From NCBI GenBank assembly GCA_036803205.1, contig DAIRUS010000001.1:1-64000 (forward strand): a stretch of 64,000 nt of DNA, read 5' to 3'. How positions within the stretch are numbered: position 1 is the first letter of the stretch; each line of letters begins with the position of its first letter. Of the stretch, positions 8,232-16,325 are shown piece after piece. The DNA comes from DAIRUS01 sp036803205 (GTDB lineage Bacteria; Patescibacteriota; Minisyncoccia; Minisyncoccales; GBS-2). Made by a program: the position numbers and the translations under genes. The notes below the pieces were generated by a model. That model saw only the letters and a list, made by a program, of their open reading frames with translations, did no database searches and was not told the DNA's origin.

Positions 8232-9749
8232 ATGCTCTCTAAGGTTTATTCTGCCGCTATTGTTGGCTTGGAGGCTCAATTAATTGAGGTTGAGGTTAAG
8301 GCTTCTTATGGTTTGAGACGCTTTGAGATTGTTGGTCTGCCAGATAAAGCGGTTGAGGAATCAAAAGAAAGAGTGGGAGCGGCCATTGAAAGTGCTGGTT
8401 TTCAATCTCCCCATCATCAACCAGTTAAGGTTTTGGTCTCCCTGGCGCCGGCTGATCTAAAAAAAGAAGGGTCAGTCTATGATTTGCCAATTGCTTTAGC
8501 CTATCTTTTAGCAGTTGGGGAAATAAAATTTAATCCTTTAAATAAAATTTTTTTAGGAGAGTTGGCTTTAGATGGAAAATTAAGGCCGGTAAAGGGAGTA
8601 ATCTCTTTTGCCTTGGCAGCTAAAGAAAGAAATTTTTCGGAAATAATTTTGCCAAAAGAAAGTGCTTTAGAAGCTGCTCTTATTAAAGGAATAAAAGTAA
8701 TCGGATTAGAAAATTTAAAAGAGACTATTCAATATTTGGAAGGCAAAAAGAAAATTTTCCTTTCCCAAGTCAACTTCCAAGATTTATTTAAAAAACCGAA
8801 TTACCCGATTGATTTTGGTCTTATTAGGGGGCAAGAATCTTCAAAAAGAGCTTTAGAAATTGCTGCTGCTGGCGGTCATCACCTTTTAATGATGGGGCCA
8901 CCAGGAGCTGGAAAAACTCTTTTAGCCAAAGCCCTTCCCTCAATTTTACCTCCTCTTTCTTTTGAAGAAGCCTTGGAAGTAACAAAAATTTATAGTGTAA
9001 CCGGACTTTTATCAAAAGAAAATCCTCTTATCACCTTCCGTCCCTTTCGCTCTCCCCATCATACCGCTTCCGAGGTGGCTTTAATTGGCGGTGGAAATCC
9101 ACCTCGACCGGGAGAAATTACCCTTGCCCATAAAGGGGTTTTATTTTTGGACGAATTTCCAGAATTTCATCGTGATGTCTTGGAAAGTCTAAGACAGCCA
9201 ATCGAGGAGAGAAAAATCACCATTTTCCGGGCCCGGCATTCTTTAACTTTCCCTGCTTCCTTTAGTTTGGTCGGCGCTTCCAATCCTTGCCCTTGTGGAA
9301 ACTTTGGTAATCCGGAAAAAGAGTGCACCTGTAGTCCTTCTCAAATTCGAATGTATCAGCGAAAGCTTTCCGGTCCTTTAATGGACCGGATTGACATTTT
9401 TATTACCGTCCCCCATTTAAAATATGAAAAACTGGTGACTGAAGAAAAAGAAAATTGGATCTCGGAAATTAGAGAAAAAGTTAAAATGGCAAGAGAAATT
9501 CAGAAAAAACGCTTTCTAAAAGACAAAACTAATGCCGAGATGGAAATTAGAGAAATAAAAAAATATTGCCAGATTGATTCGGCCGGTGAAAGCCTTTTGA
9601 GAAAATATGTGAACTCGGGAAAATTATCAGCCCGTGGTTATCATCGGGTTCTAAAAGTCGCCAGGAGTATCGCTGATTTAGAAAATTCAGAAAAAATTTT
9701 ATTTAGCCACCTTTCCGAAGCCCTAATGTACAGATTAAGAGAAGACTAA
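8232..9749 (+). CDS. comM: YifB/ComM family Mg-chelatase-like AAA+ ATPase
   Basis: 505 aa, full length. The N-terminal ChlI-like domain (FEIVGLPDKAVEESKERV) is followed by an AAA+ domain with Walker A GPPGAGKTLLAKAL (near residue 220), Walker B GVLFLDEFPEFHRD, the family signature FRSPHHTAS, and a cysteine cluster NPCPCGNFG ... CTCSPSQ. The C-terminal Mg_chelatase_C domain includes RGYHRVLKVARSIADLE. In ComM-competent bacteria this helicase drives branch migration during integration of incoming DNA. That fits other possible DNA-uptake genes in the window, but natural transformation here is inference. Confidence 0.93.
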   Translation: MLSKVYSAAIVGLEAQLIEVEVKASYGLRRFEIVGLPDKAVEESKERVGAAIESAGFQSPHHQPVKVLVSLAPADLKKEGSVYDLPIALAYLLAVGEIKFNPLNKIFLGELALDGKLRPVKGVISFALAAKERNFSEIILPKESALEAALIKGIKVIGLENLKETIQYLEGKKKIFLSQVNFQDLFKKPNYPIDFGLIRGQESSKRALEIAAAGGHHLLMMGPPGAGKTLLAKALPSILPPLSFEEALEVTKIYSVTGLLSKENPLITFRPFRSPHHTASEVALIGGGNPPRPGEITLAHKGVLFLDEFPEFHRDVLESLRQPIEERKITIFRARHSLTFPASFSLVGASNPCPCGNFGNPEKECTCSPSQIRMYQRKLSGPLMDRIDIFITVPHLKYEKLVTEEKENWISEIREKVKMAREIQKKRFLKDKTNAEMEIREIKKYCQIDSAGESLLRKYVNSGKLSARGYHRVLKVARSIADLENSEKILFSHLSEALMYRLRED

Positions 9750-9774
9750 TCTTCATCGTGGTAGTATTTTTTTC

Positions 9775-9885
9775 ATGCAAAAAAAGGAATTTAAATCTAA
9801 TTCACCAGCTAATCTTTTTTATCTCTTAACCAGATATTACATAAACCTTAGACGACCGCTTGCCTTTTATGTCAAAGCGGTTTAA
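9775..9885 (+). other. Doubtful 36-codon frame overlapping a repeat
   Basis: ATG 9775 to TAA 9885, beginning MQKKEFKSNSPANL. No family, no Shine-Dalgarno sequence, and its 3' third is the 36-nt repeat also found in ksgA. More likely noncoding sequence between comM and the convergent hydrolase gene. Confidence 0.15.
9837..9872 (+). repeat. 36-nt repeat, copy A (intergenic)
   Basis: Layout: TTACATAAA, 5 variable nt, then the 22-nt block 9851-9872 starting GACGACCGCTTGCC. Identical in layout to 11361-11396 inside ksgA; only the 5 inner bases differ. ACATAAA and TTTATGT are inverted with respect to each other, and ACCGCTT (9855-9861) is repeated inverted as AAGCGGT (9875-9881), so this copy can fold in two ways. 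Confidence 0.8.
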
Positions 9886-9918
9886 CCGAAAACTAAGCTT
9901 ATTCTGGTTTTTTCTTTG

Positions 9919-9940
9919 GCAAGCATCTTATTGCTTTTTT
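9919..9940 (+). terminator. Probable terminator downstream of comM
   Basis: AAGCA - tcttat - TGCTT followed by TTTT. The stem is only 5 bp, but it lies in the convergent gap between comM and the CHAP gene. Confidence 0.4.
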
Positions 9941-9968
9941 AATAATCAAAAAAGGCTAATCGCCATTT

Positions 9969-10949
9969 TTAATAGATATAGCCCTTAATCTGAGGGTCAC
10001 CGATTTTTAAGGTTCGGTAATTCATTATTCCCCAACCAATATAATTCATTTCCGAGAAAATCACCTTATTATCTTTAACCTCCTCGACATAGCCGACATG
10101 ACCATAACCGGGAGCACCCCTTAAAGAAATTACTGCCCCAACTTGGGGAGGACAATCGCTTCCCTTACAAACCGGGAATCCAAAGGCGATAGCGTTGTCC
10201 AACCAACTTTTGGCATGTCCCCACCTTGGAATGGCTCTTTTCTGAGCCACCCACCAAGTACAATAACCATAAGGATAGGCATGGGATTGACCATAAAAAT
10301 TATTGGTTGAAAGGTTGGTCAAAGATGGGCTTTTTGTTTTTGGCGGAGAAGGTAATTTTCCGTCGGGGACGATTAAGACCTGATTTTCAAAAATCTCATC
10401 GGGAGAAGCAATTTCATTAAAAACCAAAATTTTTTCCAAATCGGTTTTGTATTTTTGGGCAATATTTTCTAAAGTATCACCGCTCTTCACAATATGAATT
10501 ACGCCATCAACTGGCAAAATAATTAGTTCTTGGCCAGGTCTAATAATTTGGTTATTTAAATCATTGGCCCAGATAATGGTTTCGATTTTTAAATCGTATT
10601 TTTGGGCAATCAGCCAAAGACTTTCTCCCTCTTCAACAATATGCTTTGTAACTTCGTTTTTTGGAGCCTCTCCCTTAATAATTTGGGATAAAACCTGAGG
10701 CATAATAATAATTGGGGGTAAGCTGGCCCGAAGATAAAGATTTTCTGCTACCAAGAATTCCGGAAACTCCGGCTTGAGTTTTTTGGTCGGATCAATAAAG
10801 GGGTTTGGGGAATAAAAATCGCTCCTGGGCTGAAAAACTTCTCCCTTAGATTTGTCATCCCTCATTAAAAAGGAGAAAAAAATAAATAAAATCACCCCTA
10901 AGCAAAGGAGTTTGATCAATATTTTTCTTTTTGACTGGCAATTGGGCAT
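9969..10949 (-). CDS. LysM-LysM-CHAP peptidoglycan hydrolase
   Basis: 326 aa. An N-terminal membrane helix (about residues 9-27, KLLCLGVILFIFFSFL) exports and anchors the protein. Two LysM wall-binding modules follow (IVEEGESLWLIAQKYDL and IVKSGDTLENIAQKYKT). The C-terminal CHAP domain has the catalytic Cys in YGYCTWWVAQK and the His in GYGHVGYVEEV. CHAP enzymes are amidases or endopeptidases that cut stem peptides or cross-bridges; which bond is cut here cannot be told. It is transcribed divergently from ksgA. The start is supported by a consensus-like promoter just upstream. Confidence 0.92.
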   Translation of the reverse strand: MPNCQSKRKILIKLLCLGVILFIFFSFLMRDDKSKGEVFQPRSDFYSPNPFIDPTKKLKPEFPEFLVAENLYLRASLPPIIIMPQVLSQIIKGEAPKNEVTKHIVEEGESLWLIAQKYDLKIETIIWANDLNNQIIRPGQELIILPVDGVIHIVKSGDTLENIAQKYKTDLEKILVFNEIASPDEIFENQVLIVPDGKLPSPPKTKSPSLTNLSTNNFYGQSHAYPYGYCTWWVAQKRAIPRWGHAKSWLDNAIAFGFPVCKGSDCPPQVGAVISLRGAPGYGHVGYVEEVKDNKVIFSEMNYIGWGIMNYRTLKIGDPQIKGYIY

Positions 10950-10957
10950 CTGTTTAC

Positions 10958-10986
10958 ATTTTCTAATAATCTCAGACAGCTGTCAA
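10958..10986 (-). promoter_or_regulatory. Promoter for the LysM-CHAP gene
   Basis: On the minus strand: TTGACA (10981-10986), 17-nt spacer, GAAAAT (10958-10963), ending 8 nt before the start codon's first base at 10949. Confidence 0.5.
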
Positions 10987-11013
10987 GTTGGAAATTCACA
11001 ACCAAAACTGACC

Positions 11014-11042
11014 CTGACATTAGTAGCTTTTTTTGTTAGAAT
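11014..11042 (+). promoter_or_regulatory. Promoter for ksgA and the downstream membrane protein
   Basis: CTGACA (11014-11019), 17-nt spacer, TAGAAT (11037-11042) with TGT directly before it as an extended -10. The leader to ATG 11058 would be only about 10 nt. Confidence 0.6.
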
Positions 11043-11057
11043 AAATAGAATAAATTT

Positions 11058-11909
11058 ATGGAGATTAAAAAGATCCTCAGAGAAAATAAAGTCTTTCCTT
11101 TAAAAAGACTTGGTCAAAATTTTTTGATTGAGAAAAAGATGATATCAAAAATAATTGAGACAGCCGAACTTTCAAAAAATGATATCGTTTTGGAAATCGG
11201 ACCGGGAACTGGAAATCTAACTTTAGAATTAGCAAAAAGAGCCAAAAAGGTTTTGGCAATAGAAAAGGATTTAAGAATGATTGAAATTCTAAAAAAAATG
11301 TTAGAAAATGAAAAGGTTGCCAATGTTAAAATCATAAAAGGAGATGTCCGCAAAATCCCTTTACATAAATTGGCGACGACCGCTTGCCTTTTATGTAATG
11401 GTTATAAAGTGGTGGCTAACTTGCCTTTTTATTTAACCGGGCCAGTAATTAGAAAATTTTTAGAAAAAGTTGAAGTCAAGCCCCAAAAAATGGTTTTAAT
11501 AGTTCAAAAAGAGGTGGCTCAAAGAATTTGCGCCAAACCACCAAAAATGAATCTCCTAGCTGTTTCGGTTCAATTTTATGCTCAGCCAAAAATAACAAGC
11601 TATTTGCCAAAAGAATTTTTTTGGCCCCAGCCAAAGGTCGACGGAGCGATAATAAAAATAGTTCCCCGGCAACCCTTCTCCCAGTTTTCAGCTCGATTCC
11701 GCGAAAAATTTTTTAAAATTGTTAAGGCGGGCTTTTCCCATCCGAGAAAACAAATTATTAACAATTTGACTCTTTTCTTAAGAAGAAATAAAATTGAAGT
11801 AAAGGAATGGTTGTTGAAAAGTGGAGTTAAGCCGGAAGATAGAGCGGGAAATCTAACTTTTGAAATATGGCTAAAATTAACCAAAAATTTAATTTTTCTC
11901 CAAAAATAA
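11058..11909 (+). CDS. ksgA: 16S rRNA (adenine(1518)-N6/adenine(1519)-N6)-dimethyltransferase
   Basis: 283 aa. Uses S-adenosylmethionine to dimethylate two adenines of the 16S 3'-terminal hairpin late in 30S assembly. Visible motifs: GQNFLIE, VLEIGPGTGNLT (SAM-binding motif I), IEKD, and VANLPFYLTGPVIRKF (catalytic motif IV, NLPF). Just before motif IV, residues near 102-114 (LHKLATTACLLCN) are encoded by a 36-nt repeat also present between comM and the CHAP gene. Family members usually have a short loop here, so this reads as an in-frame insertion. The 3' end overlaps the start of the next gene by 43 nt. Confidence 0.95.
   Translation: MEIKKILRENKVFPLKRLGQNFLIEKKMISKIIETAELSKNDIVLEIGPGTGNLTLELAKRAKKVLAIEKDLRMIEILKKMLENEKVANVKIIKGDVRKIPLHKLATTACLLCNGYKVVANLPFYLTGPVIRKFLEKVEVKPQKMVLIVQKEVAQRICAKPPKMNLLAVSVQFYAQPKITSYLPKEFFWPQPKVDGAIIKIVPRQPFSQFSARFREKFFKIVKAGFSHPRKQIINNLTLFLRRNKIEVKEWLLKSGVKPEDRAGNLTFEIWLKLTKNLIFLQK
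11361..11396 (+). repeat. 36-nt repeat, copy B, inside ksgA
   Basis: Same 9 + 5 + 22 layout as the copy at 9837-9872 (31 of 36 bases identical). Here TTACATAAA (11361-11369) and TTTATGTAA (11390-11398) are a perfect inverted repeat, and GGC/GCC extends the stem, so the mRNA can form a hairpin. It is translated in frame. Confidence 0.8.
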
Positions 11910-14197
11910 AACTTTTTATATTTTTCCTCCTCTTTCTCCTTTTTTTACCTCGGGTAGCTCATGGAATAGGCGCAGTAGGTTCTCTTTTAGCTTCTATTGG
12001 TGCCTTTATTATCACCACCGCTACCACTATCCTCACTGTCAGCGTCATAGTCATTTTAATTCTCCAGCTCTTTTTAGGAGTAATGGGATTGATTAATGCC
12101 GGTCTTGCTACTCTTGTCTCTTGGAGTATTCAGCCAGGAGCAATTACATGGGGCTATACTCGAAATCCTTTTGTCAACGCAGGTTTAGAAATTACCGGTG
12201 GTTTTGTCAGTATGGGATTGGTTTTAGCTTTAGTGGCAATTGCCTTGGCTACTATTTTAAGATTAGAAGGTTGGGATACTAAAAGGCTTTTGTTTAGATT
12301 TATTATCGCCGCCCTGCTGGTTTATTTTGCTCCTGTAATTTGCGGTTTAATCATTGGTGCCACCAATATTTTTATGTGGTATTTTGCTGACCGAATAGGA
12401 GGGCTGGGGGTGATAACTACAACCTTTGGAAATATAGCCATGAATATAATCTCTGCCTTTTTAGGAGTACCGGTTTTGCAACAAATCACCACTGTTGCTG
12501 CTAGTATCATCCAGCTTATCTTTCAATTATATTTAGCTTTAGTTCTTATATCTTTCTTTTTGCTCTTTACTTTTCGTTATGCCGCCATCTGGATTGCGGT
12601 GATTCTTTCTCCAATTGCTTTTGTCTGTTGGATATTACCAGCAACTAAGGGATATTGGGACTGGTGGTGGAAAAATTTCCTCCAATGGGCTTTGGCTGGA
12701 CCAATTACTGCCTTTTTCCTTTATATGGGAGCAAGGGCGGCAGAAGAGGTTGCTAGGGCGCGCTGGAACCTTGTAGGGATCCTCAGCGGCTTTGGTGGCG
12801 TCGCTACTCATTTGGGCCAACTTATTCCCTATTTGTTTCCAATCGGACTCTTAAACTTAGGGATGATTTTAGGCGTCCAGGGAGCAGGAGTGGGAGCCAA
12901 TTTAGTTGTAAAATGGGCCGAAAAAGGTACTGGTTTTATAAGAGGATTGCCTAGTCAGACTTTAAGAACAAGAGTGGGTAAAAAAGCTATAGAGAAAGTT
13001 GCGGCCATTGCTCCGGCAGTTGCAAAGAATATGGAACGGCTGGCGAAAAAAGGTCAGAAGGTTAAAGGAGTTGGCTGGGCGCTTGAAGCAGTACCTAAAG
13101 GGATAGCCGCTGGTTTCCAAATGGTGACTCCTCATCTTTTAAGGTATGCAGTGAGAGCTCGCCAGGCAAGAATTCCACCAGAATTTGCGGCAATGACTCC
13201 GGATGAACAAGAAAGATATGTCAGCTCCCTGGCTTCAATTGAAGATCGAATCCAATTTGCTGCCGAAATGAAAAAACTAGGAACATTACAAAAGACTTCA
13301 AAAGAATTTAGAGAAAAAATAATTAAAGAAGCTGAATCTTTAGCTAAAAGTCCTTATTTTAAAAAGCAAATTGAAGCAATCTTCGATGCCTTGCCAGACA
13401 AAATGACAAAGGAAGTAGCGATTGCTCTAGAAGTTAGCCCTGAAAAACCACCGGAAAAAGCCAAAGAAGAAGTCGAAAGGAGAATAAAGCCGATAGTTGA
13501 AGAACTAAAAGCAGAAATTGAGGTAAATCCAGAATTAAAAAATGAAATTCAAGAACAAATGAAAAAAACTGGCAGGACCCAAGAACAAACCATCGAAGAT
13601 ATTGCTGTTGGCTCCCTTCAGGTGGCAAAAATGACTCCGAAAGAGGTTACAGACCTTGCTAAAGCTTCTTTTGATTCAGTTACCTTTAGGTGGGGAATGC
13701 GAAGATCTAATCCAGCTAAAATAGGGCGGATTTTTGAAGAGTTCGATCAGGAAACAGCTGAAAGGGTTTTGGCAGGACCAGGTGGACTAAACCATCTTTT
13801 TGAAAGTTTGGAAAAGCAGCCAGAAAAACAGAAAGAATTATTAATCAAGTTGCATAAAGAAAATGAGTCATTGTTAAGATGGTTCTGTCTCAATCCGGCC
13901 GGTAGATCTATAAAATTTATTGGTCGGGATGTTTTAGAAAAAGAATATGGAAACTATGGCAATTTCCTTAAAGAAATAAGAGGAATTCCTCCCGTAGAAC
14001 GCGTAGAAAAACCAGAGGTTACCCCTCCGAAAATTATCGTTCCGCCCGAGAAAGCACCACCAAAAGTAATAAGAAGATATGGCCGACCGGAAGTTGAAGA
14101 AATAAGAGAAGAAGAAAGAAGGAGAACGTTTGGCAGGAGGGAGATAGAGAGAAAACCAGAAGAAAGGCCGCCTGGAAGAGGAGAAGAGGAGTTTTAA
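11867..14197 (+). CDS. VirB6/TrbL-like polytopic membrane protein of a type IV secretion system
   Basis: 776 aa. A signal-like N terminus (FFLLFLLFLPRVAHG) precedes about seven to nine hydrophobic helices in the first ~370 residues, including IILTVSVIVILILQLF-like stretches, a Trp-rich loop (GYWDWWWKNFLQWALAGP) and the helix after it. The second half is soluble, charged and helical, with a Pro/Arg/Glu-rich tail. The architecture (multi-TM core plus large cytoplasmic tail) matches VirB6/TrbL inner-membrane channel proteins. The PrgI/VirB4 operon 1.6 kb downstream supports that role. The assignment rests on topology and context rather than a sequence signature. It overlaps ksgA, so is probably cotranscribed. 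Confidence 0.65.
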   Translation: MAKINQKFNFSPKIKLFIFFLLFLLFLPRVAHGIGAVGSLLASIGAFIITTATTILTVSVIVILILQLFLGVMGLINAGLATLVSWSIQPGAITWGYTRNPFVNAGLEITGGFVSMGLVLALVAIALATILRLEGWDTKRLLFRFIIAALLVYFAPVICGLIIGATNIFMWYFADRIGGLGVITTTFGNIAMNIISAFLGVPVLQQITTVAASIIQLIFQLYLALVLISFFLLFTFRYAAIWIAVILSPIAFVCWILPATKGYWDWWWKNFLQWALAGPITAFFLYMGARAAEEVARARWNLVGILSGFGGVATHLGQLIPYLFPIGLLNLGMILGVQGAGVGANLVVKWAEKGTGFIRGLPSQTLRTRVGKKAIEKVAAIAPAVAKNMERLAKKGQKVKGVGWALEAVPKGIAAGFQMVTPHLLRYAVRARQARIPPEFAAMTPDEQERYVSSLASIEDRIQFAAEMKKLGTLQKTSKEFREKIIKEAESLAKSPYFKKQIEAIFDALPDKMTKEVAIALEVSPEKPPEKAKEEVERRIKPIVEELKAEIEVNPELKNEIQEQMKKTGRTQEQTIEDIAVGSLQVAKMTPKEVTDLAKASFDSVTFRWGMRRSNPAKIGRIFEEFDQETAERVLAGPGGLNHLFESLEKQPEKQKELLIKLHKENESLLRWFCLNPAGRSIKFIGRDVLEKEYGNYGNFLKEIRGIPPVERVEKPEVTPPKIIVPPEKAPPKVIRRYGRPEVEEIREEERRRTFGRREIERKPEERPPGRGEEEF

Positions 14198-14216
14198 TGA
14201 TAAACTCAATAAAAAA

Positions 14217-14242
14217 AGTTACGGCTCAGAAAGGCCGTAACT
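14217..14242 (-). terminator. Rho-independent terminator of the SPFH gene (possibly bidirectional)
   Basis: Perfect 9-bp inverted repeat AGTTACGGC / GCCGTAACT with an 8-nt loop. On the minus strand it is followed by a run of U (A7 at 14211-14217 on the plus strand). It sits between two convergent genes; the plus-strand side has only a mixed C/T tract. Confidence 0.8.
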
Positions 14243-14271
14243 CTTCTTCAAAAAACAAGTTAGAGGGTTTT

Positions 14272-15444
14272 TCATTTTTCCTCTTTGGTCATTTTGTTAA
14301 TCGTTGCTTCCAGTTCTTTCAATTCTTCAAGGATTTTTTGAAAGACTTCCTTGGTTGCTGGACCTTTTAATATATCATCGAATTTAGCGGCCAGATGATG
14401 GGTAATTACCAGGCCGGGAACATCTTTTCCCTTGCCCTCTTCGGCAATTCTCAAGAGAAATCCATTTTGTCCAAACTGTTGGGTCGCGCCATAGGTTTGG
14501 GTGATTCTACTGGCTTCACCTTCAGCTCTGGTGATGGCAGCTTCTTTTTCGGCTTTAGCCCTTTCAACCAAGGCCTCAGCCTCTCGTTGAGCTTTATATT
14601 TCTCCAGAGTAGTAGCCCGCCAAGTTTCTGGTGGTTCAATTTGGCGAATCTCGATTGCTCTAACCTCAACTCCGTACCGTTGATAAAATTCACCAAGCAA
14701 ACCACCTTTTTCAAGGGCTTGCCACATTTCTCCGCCTACTTGCTGACGTATTGAAAGAATTTCTTCATAAGAGTGGCTGGCGACTACCTGACGAATAAGG
14801 GGTTGAATTCGATTTAAAACCGTTTCTAACCATCTCTGGACCATGAATTTTGCTTTATAGGGATTAACAATCCGAATGGTCAAGAAGATTTGAAGGTCAA
14901 GGGGTAGCTTGTCTTTATCTTCGGCAGCCGGAACTTTGCAAAGATAAACATCATCTTTAACCAACATATAGTCCAACCATTCACTTTTAACCTGTTCTTT
15001 ACCTTCTTCAGTAATGCCCGCCCAGCGAAATTTGTAAACTAAAATATCATACAGGGGCCAAAGAAGACTATAACATCTGAAACCACCAAAAAGATGTCTT
15101 TCTCTTCCTTCGATAATATTCCACTTTTCAGGATGAGGTTTCTGGTAATCAAAGGTGTGTCCTTTCCACTGAAGAAGACAGGAATGAAATTCATCGCCTT
15201 TCACCACCAGCTTAACCGTTCCCTCCTTAACAAAAGTAAAGTTGCAGTTTCTGGGAGCTAAGAGAGTGTAGGCAAAGAGAAAAAAAGACAATCCAACCAA
15301 GGAAAACATCAATAAAAGTCCACCCAGAAAATAACCAATCAAACCAACCACTGCACAGCTAAGGATGGTTATTAAGAGATACCATCCTCTCGACAATTCC
15401 TTAAACTTTTCTAACGTTCCCTTCTTCACTCTCTCTTCTGCCAT
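14272..15444 (-). CDS. SPFH/Band-7 (stomatin/prohibitin-like) membrane protein
   Basis: 390 aa. Two closely spaced membrane helices near residues 20-62 are followed by an SPFH domain (VYLCKVPAAEDKDKLPLDLQ ... VNPYKAKFMVQRWLETVLNRI) and the typical Ala/Glu-rich coiled coil (VERAKAEKEAAITRAEGEAS). SPFH proteins oligomerise into membrane scaffolds that organise lipids or partner proteases and transporters; no partner gene is adjacent. A strong Shine-Dalgarno AGGAGGGG just upstream fixes the start, and a promoter and a terminator flank the gene, so it is a single-gene unit. Confidence 0.85.
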   Translation of the reverse strand: MAEERVKKGTLEKFKELSRGWYLLITILSCAVVGLIGYFLGGLLLMFSLVGLSFFLFAYTLLAPRNCNFTFVKEGTVKLVVKGDEFHSCLLQWKGHTFDYQKPHPEKWNIIEGRERHLFGGFRCYSLLWPLYDILVYKFRWAGITEEGKEQVKSEWLDYMLVKDDVYLCKVPAAEDKDKLPLDLQIFLTIRIVNPYKAKFMVQRWLETVLNRIQPLIRQVVASHSYEEILSIRQQVGGEMWQALEKGGLLGEFYQRYGVEVRAIEIRQIEPPETWRATTLEKYKAQREAEALVERAKAEKEAAITRAEGEASRITQTYGATQQFGQNGFLLRIAEEGKGKDVPGLVITHHLAAKFDDILKGPATKEVFQKILEELKELEATINKMTKEEK

Positions 15445-15447
15445 TTT

Positions 15448-15501
15448 CCCCTCCTGATTTTAGGTTCTTCTTAACTATAGCATATTTTTTTCGTCTGTCA
15501 A
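15448..15501 (-). promoter_or_regulatory. Promoter and strong RBS of the SPFH gene
   Basis: On the minus strand: TTGACA (15496-15501), 16-nt spacer, TATAGT (15474-15479) with TGC before it, then AGGAGGGG (15448-15455), 3 nt from the ATG. Confidence 0.65.
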
Positions 15502-15640
15502 ATCTATTGTAATTATCTTGTCATAAAATTAATTTTCGTCTATCTTAAACTTCATAAAACATATAAAAATTTCCTTTTTGATACCATCTCTCCAACATCT
15601 TAAAATCTTCCGCTTTTCTATTTTTTTCTACCGCAATCTA

Positions 15641-15649
15641 TGATATAAT
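15641..15649 (+). promoter_or_regulatory. Upstream extended -10 promoter of the type IV secretion operon
   Basis: TGATATAAT, 98 nt before a second extended -10 on the same strand; between them lies only AT-rich sequence without a recognisable gene. Confidence 0.5.
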
Positions 15650-15738
15650 TTAATTTAGGGAAGAAATTCAGTATTACTTATTTTAACTTTTTAGATTTTT
15701 TAAAAGGATAAACAAAGCAAGTGATTTCTAACATTTTG

Positions 15739-15747
15739 TGGTATAAT
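15739..15747 (+). promoter_or_regulatory. Proximal extended -10 promoter, placed to start the leader RNA
   Basis: TGGTATAAT with no good -35. Transcription would begin around 15754-15757, the first base of the structured leader. Confidence 0.6.
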
Positions 15748-15756
15748 TAATTAAAT

Positions 15757-15843
15757 GTAAGAATTCTGAGCGTTGTTTACCTTTTTCCTATAAGATAAAG
15801 GGGAAATTCCTCTGAAACTGTAAATAACGCGGTTGATTCTTAC
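15757..15843 (+). ncRNA. Structured leader RNA ahead of the type IV secretion operon
   Basis: Two coaxial helices close an apical region: GTAAGAAT (15757-15764) pairs with ATTCTTAC (15836-15843), and GCGTTGTTTAC (15770-15780) pairs with GTAAATAACGC (15820-15830), 11 bp with one G-U. The internal loops are about 5 nt each. The 39-nt apical part can form a small AGGGG/CCTCT hairpin. Its 5' end coincides with the predicted transcription start, and its 3' end is 7 nt before ATG 15851, so it should control translation or stability of the operon. It matches no riboswitch class I know. Confidence 0.6.
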
Positions 15844-15850
15844 GAAAAAT

Positions 15851-16273
15851 ATGGTCAGGAAAATTTCTTCAGAAAAATTTTGGGAGCTTTATAAATCTCT
15901 CCCACAAGAATTAAAAGAAGTTCTTGCCGATCAGGAGACAGGCGACGTTATTCTTAGCGTTTGCCAAAGAAATGGGATTCCTGAAAAAACCGAAGAAATT
16001 GTTGATAGTGTTTCTCAAGTTTTAATCGGTCTTTCACCTCCCGACGAATTCCAACAAGTTTTGGAGAGAGAATTAAAAATAGAGCCAGAGGTGGCGAAAA
16101 AGGTAAATCAAGAAATCTATCGTTTTATTTTCTACCCAGTAAAAGCTAATTTAGAAGAGCTTTATCGCAAAGAGTTGGTTTCAATTGCCGAACCTTCAAA
16201 AATTGTTCCGCCACCAGAAGAAAAACCAGAGCCTCAAACGAAAACCGATGTTTATCGCGAGCCTGTTGAATGA
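15851..16273 (+). CDS. Small conserved-looking helical protein at the head of the type IV secretion operon
   Basis: 140 aa from ATG 15851 (MVRKISSEKFWELY); a TTG 18 nt upstream lies inside the leader helix and is less likely. Predicted mostly helical, with PQELKEVLADQETGDVIL and a Pro/Glu-rich tail (VPPPEEKPEPQ). No catalytic motif or membrane helix is visible and no family is recognised. It lies about 50 nt before the PrgI gene on the same strand, so it is probably a component or regulator of the same machine. Confidence 0.7.
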   Translation: MVRKISSEKFWELYKSLPQELKEVLADQETGDVILSVCQRNGIPEKTEEIVDSVSQVLIGLSPPDEFQQVLERELKIEPEVAKKVNQEIYRFIFYPVKANLEELYRKELVSIAEPSKIVPPPEEKPEPQTKTDVYREPVE

Positions 16274-16325
16274 ATTTCTGACCTATAATATTCCTAGTTT
16301 GCCAATTTAATCTATAGTTTATCTT

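Noticed and set aside
9775..9885. 36-codon frame as a real small protein
   Set aside because: No RBS or family, and it runs into the repeat; kept only as a doubtful entry.
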